From positions 1 through 5,071 of the forward strand of contig JACQSW010000022.1 of the NCBI GenBank assembly GCA_016211095.1: DNA of 5,071 bases, written 5' to 3'. The first letter of the stretch is position 1. Each line of letters starts with the position of its first letter. The notes under the pieces are model-generated. The model saw only the letters and a program-made list of their open reading frames with translations. It ran no database searches and had not been told where the DNA came from. This DNA is from Candidatus Woesearchaeota archaeon. Its GTDB lineage: Archaea; Nanobdellota; Nanobdellia; SCGC-AAA011-G17; GW2011-AR17. The translations under genes were made by a program, and so were the position numbers. Positions 1 to 5,071 of the stretch are shown in pieces.

Positions 1-7
1 AGATAAA

Positions 8-17
8 TTTATAAATA
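8..17 (+). promoter_or_regulatory. TATA box of htpX
   Basis: The 10-mer TTTATAAATA fits the archaeal TATA consensus. Its first base is 35 nt before the htpX ATG. Archaeal TATA boxes usually centre about 26 nt upstream of transcription start, so the predicted start is near position 38 and the leader is only a few nucleotides. No SD motif sits at usable spacing: the AGAGG at 21-25 is 17 nt from the ATG. This implies near-leaderless initiation. The same 10-mer precedes the OB-fold gene and rfcS. Confidence 0.72.
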
Positions 18-42
18 AAAAGAGGATAAAAAGAATCTTGTA

Positions 43-897
43 ATGGCAATTAAAAATCAGTTAAAAACGGCAGTACTTTTAGCGGTGTTAACAGCTTTGC
101 TGCTATGGATAGGCAGCTTTTGGGGCCAAGGCGGATTAATATTCGGATTAATATTTGCTTTAGTGATAAATTTTGGCAGTTACTTCTTTTCAGATAAAAT
201 TGTTTTAGCAATTTATAGGGCAAAACAGGTTGAAGAAAAAGACGCACCAGAACTTTATAAAATAGTAAGGGAAGTAGCTCACCTTGCGCAGATTCCAATG
301 CCAAAAGTTTACATTATACCATCAGCAAACCCTAACGCTTTAGCGACAGGGAGAAACCCAAAACATGCAGTGGTGGCGTGCACTCAAGGAATAATCGAAT
401 TATTGTCAAAAGACGAATTGAAAGGGGTCATCGCTCACGAGATGAGCCACATAAAAAATAGGGACATCTTGATACAAACAATTGCTGCAACAATTGCCGG
501 CGTAATATCCTACATAGCGATGGTGGCGAGGTGGGGCGCAATCTTTGGGGGATTTGGGGGAGACAGGGACAATGGTGGAAGTAACGCTATTCAGCTTTTA
601 GTATTAGCAATAATCACCCCAATTTTAGCAATGATCTTGCAGTTAGCAATATCGCGAAGCAGGGAATACTTGGCTGACGAATCAGCCGCAAAAACACTCC
701 ACAATTCTTTCGGCTTATCTAATGCTTTAGAAAAATTGGAAAAAGGGATAAAGCATAACCCCATGGTGATGGGCGGCGAAGCCACTTCCGCATTATTCAT
801 AGCCAACCCTTTCTCTGCAAAAGGATTCATAAACATCCTCTCCACTCACCCGCCCATAGAGGAAAGAATTAAGAAATTAAGGGACATGCAGGTTTAG
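43..897 (+). CDS. htpX: HtpX-type membrane zinc metalloprotease (M48 family)
   Basis: A 284-residue integral-membrane zinc endopeptidase. Members of this family degrade misfolded membrane proteins, with the active site on the cytoplasmic face. The zinc motif HEMSH is at residues 132-136, with H132 and H136 as ligands and E133 as the catalytic base. The third ligand is probably E208 in SREYLADESAA (204-214). Hydrophobic segments lie at about 8-27, 30-50, 144-165 and 183-203, matching the HtpX arrangement of two N-terminal helices and two flanking the catalytic region. Other family hallmarks are NPNALATGRNP (96-106) and STHPPIEERIKKL near the C terminus. Length is normal and no key residue is missing, so it should be active. 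The ATG at 43 fits the TATA spacing and places the first membrane helix correctly. A glycine-rich loop (165-180, GGFGGDRDNGG) separates the catalytic helix from the next membrane segment. The gene stops with TAG, 42 nt before the next gene. It is not functionally tied to the replication genes nearby. Confidence 0.94.
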   Translation: MAIKNQLKTAVLLAVLTALLLWIGSFWGQGGLIFGLIFALVINFGSYFFSDKIVLAIYRAKQVEEKDAPELYKIVREVAHLAQIPMPKVYIIPSANPNALATGRNPKHAVVACTQGIIELLSKDELKGVIAHEMSHIKNRDILIQTIAATIAGVISYIAMVARWGAIFGGFGGDRDNGGSNAIQLLVLAIITPILAMILQLAISRSREYLADESAAKTLHNSFGLSNALEKLEKGIKHNPMVMGGEATSALFIANPFSAKGFINILSTHPPIEERIKKLRDMQV

Positions 898-909
898 AGA
901 AGAAAAATC

Positions 910-917
910 TTTTTAAT
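910..917 (+). promoter_or_regulatory. Possible TATA-like element for the small membrane protein gene
   Basis: TTTTTAAT preceded by a purine-rich stretch is centred about 26 nt before the ATG at 940. That is the spacing expected for a leaderless transcript starting at or beside the start codon. It is a weaker match than the other promoters here. The T-run could equally act as a weak terminator for htpX, or the two genes could be co-transcribed. Confidence 0.4.
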
Positions 918-939
918 CTCTTAAAGCTACCTTTTCTTT

Positions 940-1227
940 ATGGTTAAAGATTTGTTAGAATTTTTTAGGCTGACTTTCTTTAAATTATTCTTGGCTATTT
1001 TAGCCATCTTTTTAGTCCCAACATTCTTCAAAGTTTGTTACGAAGGAGGCGGCTGCGTTTACAAGTTTACTTTGTTCGCGGGTTTTATTTTGTGGCAGCA
1101 AAAAGTGCAGGGATTACTCACTTTTCCAATGATGTTTCTGCTTTTTTTTAACGCTTATCTCATCAGCTGTTTGGTAGTTTTCTTTTACAAAAAAGCGGTT
1201 AATAGGAAAGAAAAAGAAATTTTTTAA
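940..1227 (+). CDS. Small membrane protein of unknown function
   Basis: A 95-residue protein that I do not recognise. Strong hydrophobic segments lie at about 12-31 and 59-83, and a shorter one at 41-52 may be a third membrane segment or a re-entrant stretch. Between the first two is a loop with two cysteines, C33 and C39, around a Tyr-Glu-Gly-Gly-Gly core; they could form a disulphide or bind a metal. C77 lies inside the last helix. The C terminus is basic (KKAVNRKEKE), so it is probably cytoplasmic. With two helices both ends would be inside and the cysteine loop outside. No SD precedes the ATG. The gene starts 42 nt after htpX on the same strand and may share its transcript. It runs convergently into the OB-fold gene. 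Coding status rests on the coherent membrane-protein pattern, the clean fit between neighbours and the absence of a competing frame. Confidence 0.75.
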   Translation: MVKDLLEFFRLTFFKLFLAILAIFLVPTFFKVCYEGGGCVYKFTLFAGFILWQQKVQGLLTFPMMFLLFFNAYLISCLVVFFYKKAVNRKEKEIF

Positions 1228-1244
1228 TTAAAAAATTTTTTTTA
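1217..1244. terminator. Bidirectional A/T palindrome terminator between convergent genes
   Basis: Positions 1217-1238 are a perfect 22-bp inverted repeat made only of A and T, centred between 1227 and 1228. On the + strand it supplies T-runs of 6 (1220-1225) and 8 (1236-1243); on the minus strand the A6 at 1230-1235 gives T6. Archaeal RNA polymerase terminates on oligo-T in the non-template strand. The element spans the stop codons of both converging genes, which leave only 14 nt between them, and probably ends both transcripts. Confidence 0.65.
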
Positions 1245-1598
1245 TGAATCGTCTTCGCCGAGGTCTTCTTCGACGTTGTCTTCTTCCTTTTTAGTTGAGG
1301 GGCTTTTTCCTTTGCTTACAACTTCTAGTTTGCCGAATCTTCCAGCTGTTAATTGTTTTTCTCCCTGGAACTCATTAACGTAGCCGTTGGTTATTTTGAT
1401 TTTATCCCCAACATTCACTTTATCGATTTCATCATTCCATAAAGTTACTTTTATTTTTCCAGTAGAATCTTTGCCTATAGCAGTAGCGACCCTTCCTTTT
1501 GCCCCAAATTTGTCAAATTCCCTTACTTCACCTTTTTCTTCAACGTCTACTTCTATCTCGACTTTACTTTGCCTCGGTTTTAAATCTTTAATTTCCAA
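1242..1598 (-). CDS. Single-OB-fold ssDNA-binding protein (archaeal SSB/RPA-like)
   Basis: A 118-residue protein with one OB fold (about 1-95) followed by a charged, probably disordered acidic tail (105-118, rich in D/E). This is the layout of the simple SSB of Sulfolobus and the related SOSS-B group. The stretch with TLWNDEIDKVNVGDKIKI (52-69) followed by NGYVNEFQGE (71-80) is typical. W54, Y73 and F77 have the same spacing (19 and 4 residues) as the DNA-stacking W56, W75 and F79 I recall for Sulfolobus SSB, with Tyr replacing the second Trp. The likely role is binding and protecting ssDNA during replication and repair; the acidic tail may recruit partners. The start is TTG, chosen because a GGAGGT lies 8 nt upstream and translation begins at the family-typical N terminus (IKDLKP). 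The gene follows the clamp-loader unit on the same strand but has its own promoter. A general nucleic-acid-binding role, including RNA, cannot be excluded. Confidence 0.88.
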   Translation of the reverse strand: MEIKDLKPRQSKVEIEVDVEEKGEVREFDKFGAKGRVATAIGKDSTGKIKVTLWNDEIDKVNVGDKIKITNGYVNEFQGEKQLTAGRFGKLEVVSKGKSPSTKKEEDNVEEDLGEDDS

Positions 1599-1606
1599 TT
1601 TGATGA

Positions 1607-1612
1607 ACCTCC
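1607..1612 (-). promoter_or_regulatory. Shine-Dalgarno site deciding the TTG start of the OB-fold gene
   Basis: Read on the minus strand this is GGAGGT, a near-perfect complement to the 16S rRNA 3' end, 8 nt before the TTG at 1598-1596. No ATG or GTG is available at comparable spacing in frame, so the site fixes the non-AUG start. Confidence 0.85.
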
Positions 1613-1647
1613 AAATTTTGTTTTAATGAAATGACGTGATTAGTTGG

Positions 1648-1657
1648 TATTTATAAA
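1648..1657 (-). promoter_or_regulatory. TATA box of the OB-fold protein gene
   Basis: On the minus strand this reads TTTATAAATA, preceded by an A-rich stretch that could be the TFB-recognition element (BRE). It starts 59 nt before the TTG start codon, which predicts transcription start near 1626-1629 and a leader of about 25-30 nt containing the SD site. This is unlike the near-leaderless htpX and rfcS, which carry the same 10-mer. Confidence 0.72.
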
Positions 1658-1673
1658 GTTTTTTAAACTCTTC

Positions 1674-1682
1674 AAAAAAAAA
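1674..1682 (-). terminator. Oligo-T terminator of the rfcS-coiled-coil-rfcL unit
   Basis: Nine consecutive T on the minus strand begin 4 nt after the rfcL stop codon. This matches the simple oligo-T intrinsic terminators of archaea and lies just upstream of the TATA box of the next gene. It suggests that the clamp-loader transcript normally ends here. Confidence 0.6.
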
Positions 1683-1686
1683 GTGT

Positions 1687-2883
1687 TTAGCTCGAATTGC
1701 TTAGCCACTCGATTTCTTCTTCATTTAATTCTAGCTCTTTAGCTATTTCTCCCCCTTGTTCATTTTCAAAGACTTTTTTGAGGTAGGGGATATCTTGCTG
1801 TATAACTTTCTTTTTTGACCTATGAGTTTTTTTTGCGATTTTGCCTGCGATGGCTAACTTTTTTGCGTTCCTGTTTTTTGCTATCCACAGCTTGAGAATT
1901 CTGCTGCTTCTTTTGTAAGATAAGAATGTTTTGTTTTTTTCTTTTTTTGCCAAAGCAACGCCGACGCTTAACAAACCGTAAATGTAGACCAGGAATCTCC
2001 AGTGCTGCCACCGCCTGATTCTTCCCCTAAAAACGTCTGCCCGGGATAAAGATTCGTAAGCTCCAGCTAAATCTTCTGCAACATACTCTCGCGGCAGGTT
2101 TTCGTCCTCCCAAAGTATTATCTCGTCGATGTCTACGTCAACTTGGTCAAACACGCCTAGAACGTCTTTTACGTTTCTGCTTTTCATAACAATAGTTAAA
2201 GCCTCATTTAGCTTTCTTTCATAATCCCTTTCGCCTAGAACGGATGCGTCGCCTTTTTCCAGCCGTTTTTTGCCTTCGCATAAACTTTGCAGGTCATTAA
2301 TAGCTCCACGCAAGTCACCCCCGCAGTTATTGGCGATTTTTTTTAGTTCTTCTTCATCAAAAATTATTTTTTCTGCCTCGCAAATCTTTTTTAGAACATT
2401 ATACGCGCAGTTTGTTTCTACTCCTTCAAAGCTTATAAGCGTGCTTTTTTTCTTCAAATTTTTCAACTTTTCTACATCTGGGTTATTTGCGGTTAGTATC
2501 ACTGGCCAAGCGCTTTCGCTGATAATTTTAGCTAATGCTTGGGCTCCTCCCCTGTCTTTTGTTCCGCTTAGATTGTCTATTTCGTCTATGAGCAAGATTT
2601 TGCCTTTTTTGAAGAGGCTCATTTGTTTTGCCGCATTGCCTATTATGCTTTCTATTGCAGCTTTGTTTCTGAAGTCGCTTGCGTTGAGCTCTAAAACTTC
2701 ATAATCTGTTTCGTTTGCTAAAGCGTATACAGCTGAAGTTTTTCCGCAACCCGTTGGGCCGTAAATTAATGCGCAGCCACCTTTGCAATCATTTATAAAA
2801 TTTTTTAATTCTTCAACAGCGGCAGAATTGTAGGTTGTTTCTTTGCTGTTTTTTGGGGTGTGCTTTTTAGTCCACAATTGCAT
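1687..2883 (-). CDS. rfcL: Replication factor C large subunit (clamp loader), lacking the C-terminal linker and PIP peptide
   Basis: A 398-residue AAA+ ATPase, the single large subunit that joins RfcS to load the PCNA sliding clamp at primer-template junctions. Walker A is GPTGCGKT (42-49); the RFC-box element LNASD is at 66-70; Walker B is LLIDEID (97-103); sensor 1 lies in LTANNP (130-135); sensor 2 is GDLRGAIND (189-197) with R192. There is no SRC arginine finger, as expected for a large subunit. The helical collar domain is complete: LWEDENLPREY (257-267), LSRADVF (279-285), RIRRWQHWR (288-296), and the closing IPYLKKVFENE and LNEEEIEWL. Archaeal RfcL normally continues for tens of residues through a charged linker to a PIP box; here the protein stops three residues after the collar. 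The N-terminal family motif W-x-EKYRP is degenerate (WTKKHTP, 4-10). The ATG is supported by GAGGTG 7 nt upstream and overlaps the preceding gene by 17 nt. ATP binding and the clamp-loader collar look intact. Confidence 0.95.
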   Translation of the reverse strand: MQLWTKKHTPKNSKETTYNSAAVEELKNFINDCKGGCALIYGPTGCGKTSAVYALANETDYEVLELNASDFRNKAAIESIIGNAAKQMSLFKKGKILLIDEIDNLSGTKDRGGAQALAKIISESAWPVILTANNPDVEKLKNLKKKSTLISFEGVETNCAYNVLKKICEAEKIIFDEEELKKIANNCGGDLRGAINDLQSLCEGKKRLEKGDASVLGERDYERKLNEALTIVMKSRNVKDVLGVFDQVDVDIDEIILWEDENLPREYVAEDLAGAYESLSRADVFRGRIRRWQHWRFLVYIYGLLSVGVALAKKEKNKTFLSYKRSSRILKLWIAKNRNAKKLAIAGKIAKKTHRSKKKVIQQDIPYLKKVFENEQGGEIAKELELNEEEIEWLSNSS

Positions 2884-4090
2884 CTAATTTCACCTCATGC
2901 CCTGCAAGAGCGGTTAATTGTTTTTCTAAAAAGATTACGTCTGCTTCAACGTTGAACATTTCCATTTTTTCTTTCTCTTCTTCTTTATTTTTTATTGTGT
3001 TTTCTGTGCGGTTTATTTCTCTTTCGATTTCTTTCTTTTCTTCTTCCGCAAGGTTTGCTTTTAATCTGTTTTCAGTTTCTTCATGCTGTTTCTTTAATTC
3101 TAAGACCCTATTTTTGTATTGTTGCAAATTTTTTTGGCTTAGCTTATTTATTGTTTCTACGATGCGGCTTTGTTTTTCTGGCTTTAGCCCAAGTTTTTTT
3201 ATGCTTTCCTTCAAGCTTCTAAGGATGGTTTCTATTTCCATATCTTCATCTTTAATCAGGGCGTCAATCGGAGAAGATGAGTAAGCATTTAACAGGCTTA
3301 GGGAGTCTATCCTATCTAATTTTTTGAACCCCCTGTTTAATGGGGCAAAAAGCTCAAGCAAACTATTCTTAACATTATCTTCTTCTTCTTTGATAAGTTC
3401 CAAGTCTTCTATTAATTTTTTTAATTCCAAGAATTCAACACTTTCCTCTTTCTTTTTTAATAGGGAAGCTAATTCTTCTCTTTTTTCTTTTAGCAACTCA
3501 ATCTCTTTTTCTAGTTGTTCCGCCTTTATTTTTGCATCTTTTTTTAAGGCAATTTTTGTTTTTATTGTCTTAAGCGTTTCCAAGCCCGCTTCATGCATTT
3601 CCCCTTTTTGTTCCCCAATTTTTTTCTTTATTTTCTGCATGACCAAATCTATTTGTTTAATTTTTTTGGTAACCGCCAAAAGTTCTTCCCCTATAAGATT
3701 TTGGATAATGTAAAAGTTTCTTATCGTTTTTTTGTTAAACTCCCCTAATGAAGCTTCCATTTCCCTGCATAGGCTTATAGCGGAGGAGTAGCGGCTTAGC
3801 GATTCTTCATCAACTTTTTTTAATAAAGACTTAACTTGCATGATATACGCAGGAACATTGCTTTTAACCATCAACTTAAGTTTTTCTTCTGTCTTTACTT
3901 CATCAATATTCACCGTTTCTAAATTGATCAGGCATTCTCCAAGTTCAGCTTTTATTTTTTTAATCTCTTCTTTTTCGTCTATGAAGTTTGGGGAAAATTT
4001 TTTTAGCCACTCTTCCACATTTTCCAGATTTATTCTTTCAGAAGCAGGCTCTTTTTCTTTTTTGAAGAATTTTTTTAGGAGTTCTAACAT
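2867..4090 (-). CDS. Uncharacterised coiled-coil protein encoded between rfcS and rfcL
   Basis: A 407-residue, strongly charged, almost wholly helical protein with no Walker motif, signal peptide or membrane segment. Order of parts: a short basic amphipathic start (LELLKKFFKK, 2-11); a helical N-terminal region (20-160) containing SNVPAYIMQVKSLLKK (77-92); a long Lys/Glu coiled coil (about 168-245); a more globular block (246-318) with FAPLNRGFKKLDR (248-260), SPIDALIKDEDMEIETIL (273-290) and GLKPEKQSR; a second coiled coil (about 320-378); and a hydrophobic C-terminal patch (FNVEADVIFLEKQLTALAG). From memory, the globular block resembles uncharacterised archaeal coiled-coil proteins that databases often label generically or as SbcC-like; I assign no function. 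The ATG overlaps the rfcS stop by 7 nt and no SD precedes it, so translation probably depends on reinitiation after rfcS. The 3' end overlaps rfcL by 17 nt. Its placement suggests a clamp-loader or PCNA accessory, scaffold or chromosome-associated role, which is inference. Confidence 0.9.
   Translation of the reverse strand: MLELLKKFFKKEKEPASERINLENVEEWLKKFSPNFIDEKEEIKKIKAELGECLINLETVNIDEVKTEEKLKLMVKSNVPAYIMQVKSLLKKVDEESLSRYSSAISLCREMEASLGEFNKKTIRNFYIIQNLIGEELLAVTKKIKQIDLVMQKIKKKIGEQKGEMHEAGLETLKTIKTKIALKKDAKIKAEQLEKEIELLKEKREELASLLKKKEESVEFLELKKLIEDLELIKEEEDNVKNSLLELFAPLNRGFKKLDRIDSLSLLNAYSSSPIDALIKDEDMEIETILRSLKESIKKLGLKPEKQSRIVETINKLSQKNLQQYKNRVLELKKQHEETENRLKANLAEEEKKEIEREINRTENTIKNKEEEKEKMEMFNVEADVIFLEKQLTALAGHEVKLDAIVD
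2891..2896 (-). promoter_or_regulatory. Shine-Dalgarno site of rfcL inside the upstream gene
   Basis: GAGGTG on the minus strand lies 7 nt before the rfcL ATG. It is embedded in the coding sequence of the coiled-coil gene, as the Glu-Val codons close to its C terminus. It allows independent initiation of rfcL on the shared transcript and supports the ATG at 2883. Confidence 0.75.
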
Positions 4091-5037
4091 TTTACGAAGT
4101 TTGCCAGAAGGGCTTCGAGCTGTATGAATTCGTCGCTGCCTTCCACCATCCGAAATTCAATTTCTCCGCATTTGTCGGTTAGTTTAATCTTTGCTTCGTC
4201 GCTTATGTCCAGGTCCCATATCTCTTTTTGTATTTGTTTAACTATGTCAAGCCCGGATAAGCCGTGATGGAGCATTATGTCTAACAGTTTTTCTCTTGCT
4301 TTCAAAAAGTCCCCTTTGACAGCGAGATGGAGCACTTCCTTTACCTCTTTAGGCCTTGCAATCGCAGACATTTCATATAGCAGGTCTTCAGATATTTTTT
4401 TTGTTGTAGCAGCGCAGCTTTGTAGGATGTTGATTACCCTTCTGACATCGCCCTCGCTTAGCTCACATAAGGTTTTTTTTGCTTTGCCTTCAAGGATTAA
4501 GCTTTCTTGTTTAGCGATAGAGTCTATCACTTTTTCTGTTTCTTTTTCTTCTAGCGGTTTGAATCTGAACACCGCACACCTGCTTTGGATGGGATCGATT
4601 ATTTTGCTTGAAAAATTGCAGCTTAAAATAAATCGCGTTGTGTTTGTAAAAGCCTCCATCGTCCTTCTTAACGCTTGCTGCGCTTCTTTTGTTAATGAAT
4701 CGCATTCATCTAAATAAATTATTTTGAATGGCACATCCCCCATGGCTTTTGTTCTTGCAAAGTCCTTTATTGTGTGCCTGACAACATCAATCCCCCTATC
4801 GTCTGACGCGTTGAGCTCTAAGAAATTTTGCTTCCAGCTTTCGCCAAAAAGCGCTTTTGCTGCAACCAATGCGAGGGTTGTTTTTCCAATTCCTGCAGGA
4901 CCGGCGAAGAGCAGGTTTGGCATATTTTTGTTTTTTACAAACGCCTCAACTTTTTCAACAATCTTTTCTTGGCCTTTTACTTCTTTGAAGTTTTTTGGCC
5001 GATACTTTTCTGTCCAAATATGGGAATCCTGAATCAT
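4084..5037 (-). CDS. rfcS: Replication factor C small subunit (clamp loader)
   Basis: A 317-residue AAA+ ATPase, the repeated small subunit of the archaeal clamp loader (usually four copies per RfcL), which uses ATP to open PCNA and place it on primed DNA. The N-terminal WTEKYRP (8-14) and GQEKIVE lead into Walker A GPAGIGKT (46-53). LNASDDRGIDVVR (75-87) is the RFC box. Walker B is IIYLDECDSL (106-115), with DECD where DEAD is usual but D110 and E111 kept. Sensor 1 is SCN (139-141), the arginine finger is SRC (152-154) and sensor 2 is GDVRRVIN (196-203) with R199. The collar domain (about 230-317) is complete and the length is standard. There is no intein, although archaeal RfcS genes often carry one near Walker A. 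The start places KYRP where the family has it. There is no SD and the TATA box is 34 nt upstream, so the mRNA is nearly leaderless. First gene of a three-gene unit; stop TAG. Confidence 0.97.
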   Translation of the reverse strand: MIQDSHIWTEKYRPKNFKEVKGQEKIVEKVEAFVKNKNMPNLLFAGPAGIGKTTLALVAAKALFGESWKQNFLELNASDDRGIDVVRHTIKDFARTKAMGDVPFKIIYLDECDSLTKEAQQALRRTMEAFTNTTRFILSCNFSSKIIDPIQSRCAVFRFKPLEEKETEKVIDSIAKQESLILEGKAKKTLCELSEGDVRRVINILQSCAATTKKISEDLLYEMSAIARPKEVKEVLHLAVKGDFLKAREKLLDIMLHHGLSGLDIVKQIQKEIWDLDISDEAKIKLTDKCGEIEFRMVEGSDEFIQLEALLANFVKC

Positions 5038-5061
5038 CTTTGTTTCTTTTTAATTAAGATT

Positions 5062-5071
5062 TATTTATAAA
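5062..5071 (-). promoter_or_regulatory. TATA box of the rfcS-coiled-coil-rfcL unit
   Basis: TTTATAAATA on the minus strand, at the very edge of the window, starts 34 nt before the rfcS ATG. This is almost the same geometry as at htpX, and both continue with AA after the 10-mer. It predicts a leader of only a few nucleotides, consistent with the absence of an SD. The upstream BRE would lie outside the window. Confidence 0.7.

Noticed and set aside
110..155. Near-repeat GGATTAATATT-type words at 133-156 as a repeat element
   Set aside because: They encode the repeated membrane-segment residues GLIFGLIFAL of HtpX and are explained by the protein sequence.
1621..1690. A frameshifted remnant of an RfcL linker or PIP downstream of the stop
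   Set aside because: The region is filled by the T9 run and the promoter of the OB-fold gene. No Lys/Glu linker or Q-x-x-L-x-x-F-F appears in the other frames.
1783..1803. QQDIPYL near the RfcL C terminus as a PIP box
   Set aside because: It has Q-x-x-I but lacks the aromatic pair, and it sits in a conserved collar helix rather than a free tail.
2867..4090. Annotation of the coiled-coil protein as SbcC/Rad50 or SMC
   Set aside because: There is no Walker A, Walker B or ABC signature motif. Similarity would come only from coiled-coil composition.
2270..4127. Several open frames on the + strand opposite rfcL and the coiled-coil gene
   Set aside because: They are antisense shadows of AT-rich, Lys/Glu-rich genes, giving Ser/Phe-rich translations with no domains. 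The minus-strand frames are continuous and match known families or form a coherent operon.
4084..5037. An intein or insertion in rfcS
   Set aside because: Walker A, RFC box, Walker B, SRC and sensor motifs follow at normal spacing in a 317-residue protein.
1..5071. tRNA, rRNA, CRISPR arrays, insertion sequences
   Set aside because: I saw no cloverleaf-like segment, regularly spaced repeats, transposase or terminal inverted repeats. Nearly all bases are used by the six genes and their short signals.

Overview
This is an AT-rich, gene-dense archaeal window. Archaeal origin is clear from the replication factor C small and large subunits (RfcS and RfcL), a single-OB-fold SSB-type protein, TATA-box promoters and oligo-T terminators. 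Compact genes, overlapping frames and a shortened RfcL suggest a DPANN-type lineage (Woesearchaeota- or Pacearchaeota-like), but that placement is inference.

Layout. On the + strand (43-1227) lie a complete HtpX-type membrane zinc protease (M48 family) and an unrecognised 95-residue membrane protein. A perfect 22-bp A/T palindrome (1217-1238) separates these from the convergent minus-strand genes. On the minus strand (1242-1598) is a single-OB-fold ssDNA-binding protein with an acidic tail. It starts at TTG behind a strong Shine-Dalgarno (SD) site and has its own TATA promoter. On the minus strand from 5071 down to 1674 is one three-gene unit: TATA box, rfcS, an uncharacterised 407-residue coiled-coil protein, rfcL, then an oligo-T terminator. 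These three reading frames overlap by 7 and 17 nt.

How the genes work together. RfcS and RfcL form the AAA+ clamp loader that opens the PCNA ring onto primed DNA. The neighbouring OB-fold protein probably coats the ssDNA template. The coiled-coil gene between the two clamp-loader genes is the most interesting element. RfcL ends straight after its collar domain and lacks the usual charged linker and PCNA-interacting (PIP) peptide. The coiled-coil protein begins with a short hydrophobic/FF peptide that resembles a degenerate PIP box. A split of functions between the two proteins is a testable but speculative idea.

Expression signals. Three promoters share the same 10-mer, TTTATAAATA. For htpX and rfcS it lies 34-35 nt before ATG, which implies a very short or absent leader. 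For the OB-fold gene it lies 59 nt before the start, leaving a leader of about 25-30 nt with an SD site. No intergenic stretch exceeds about 90 bp. I see no tRNA, rRNA, CRISPR array or mobile element.
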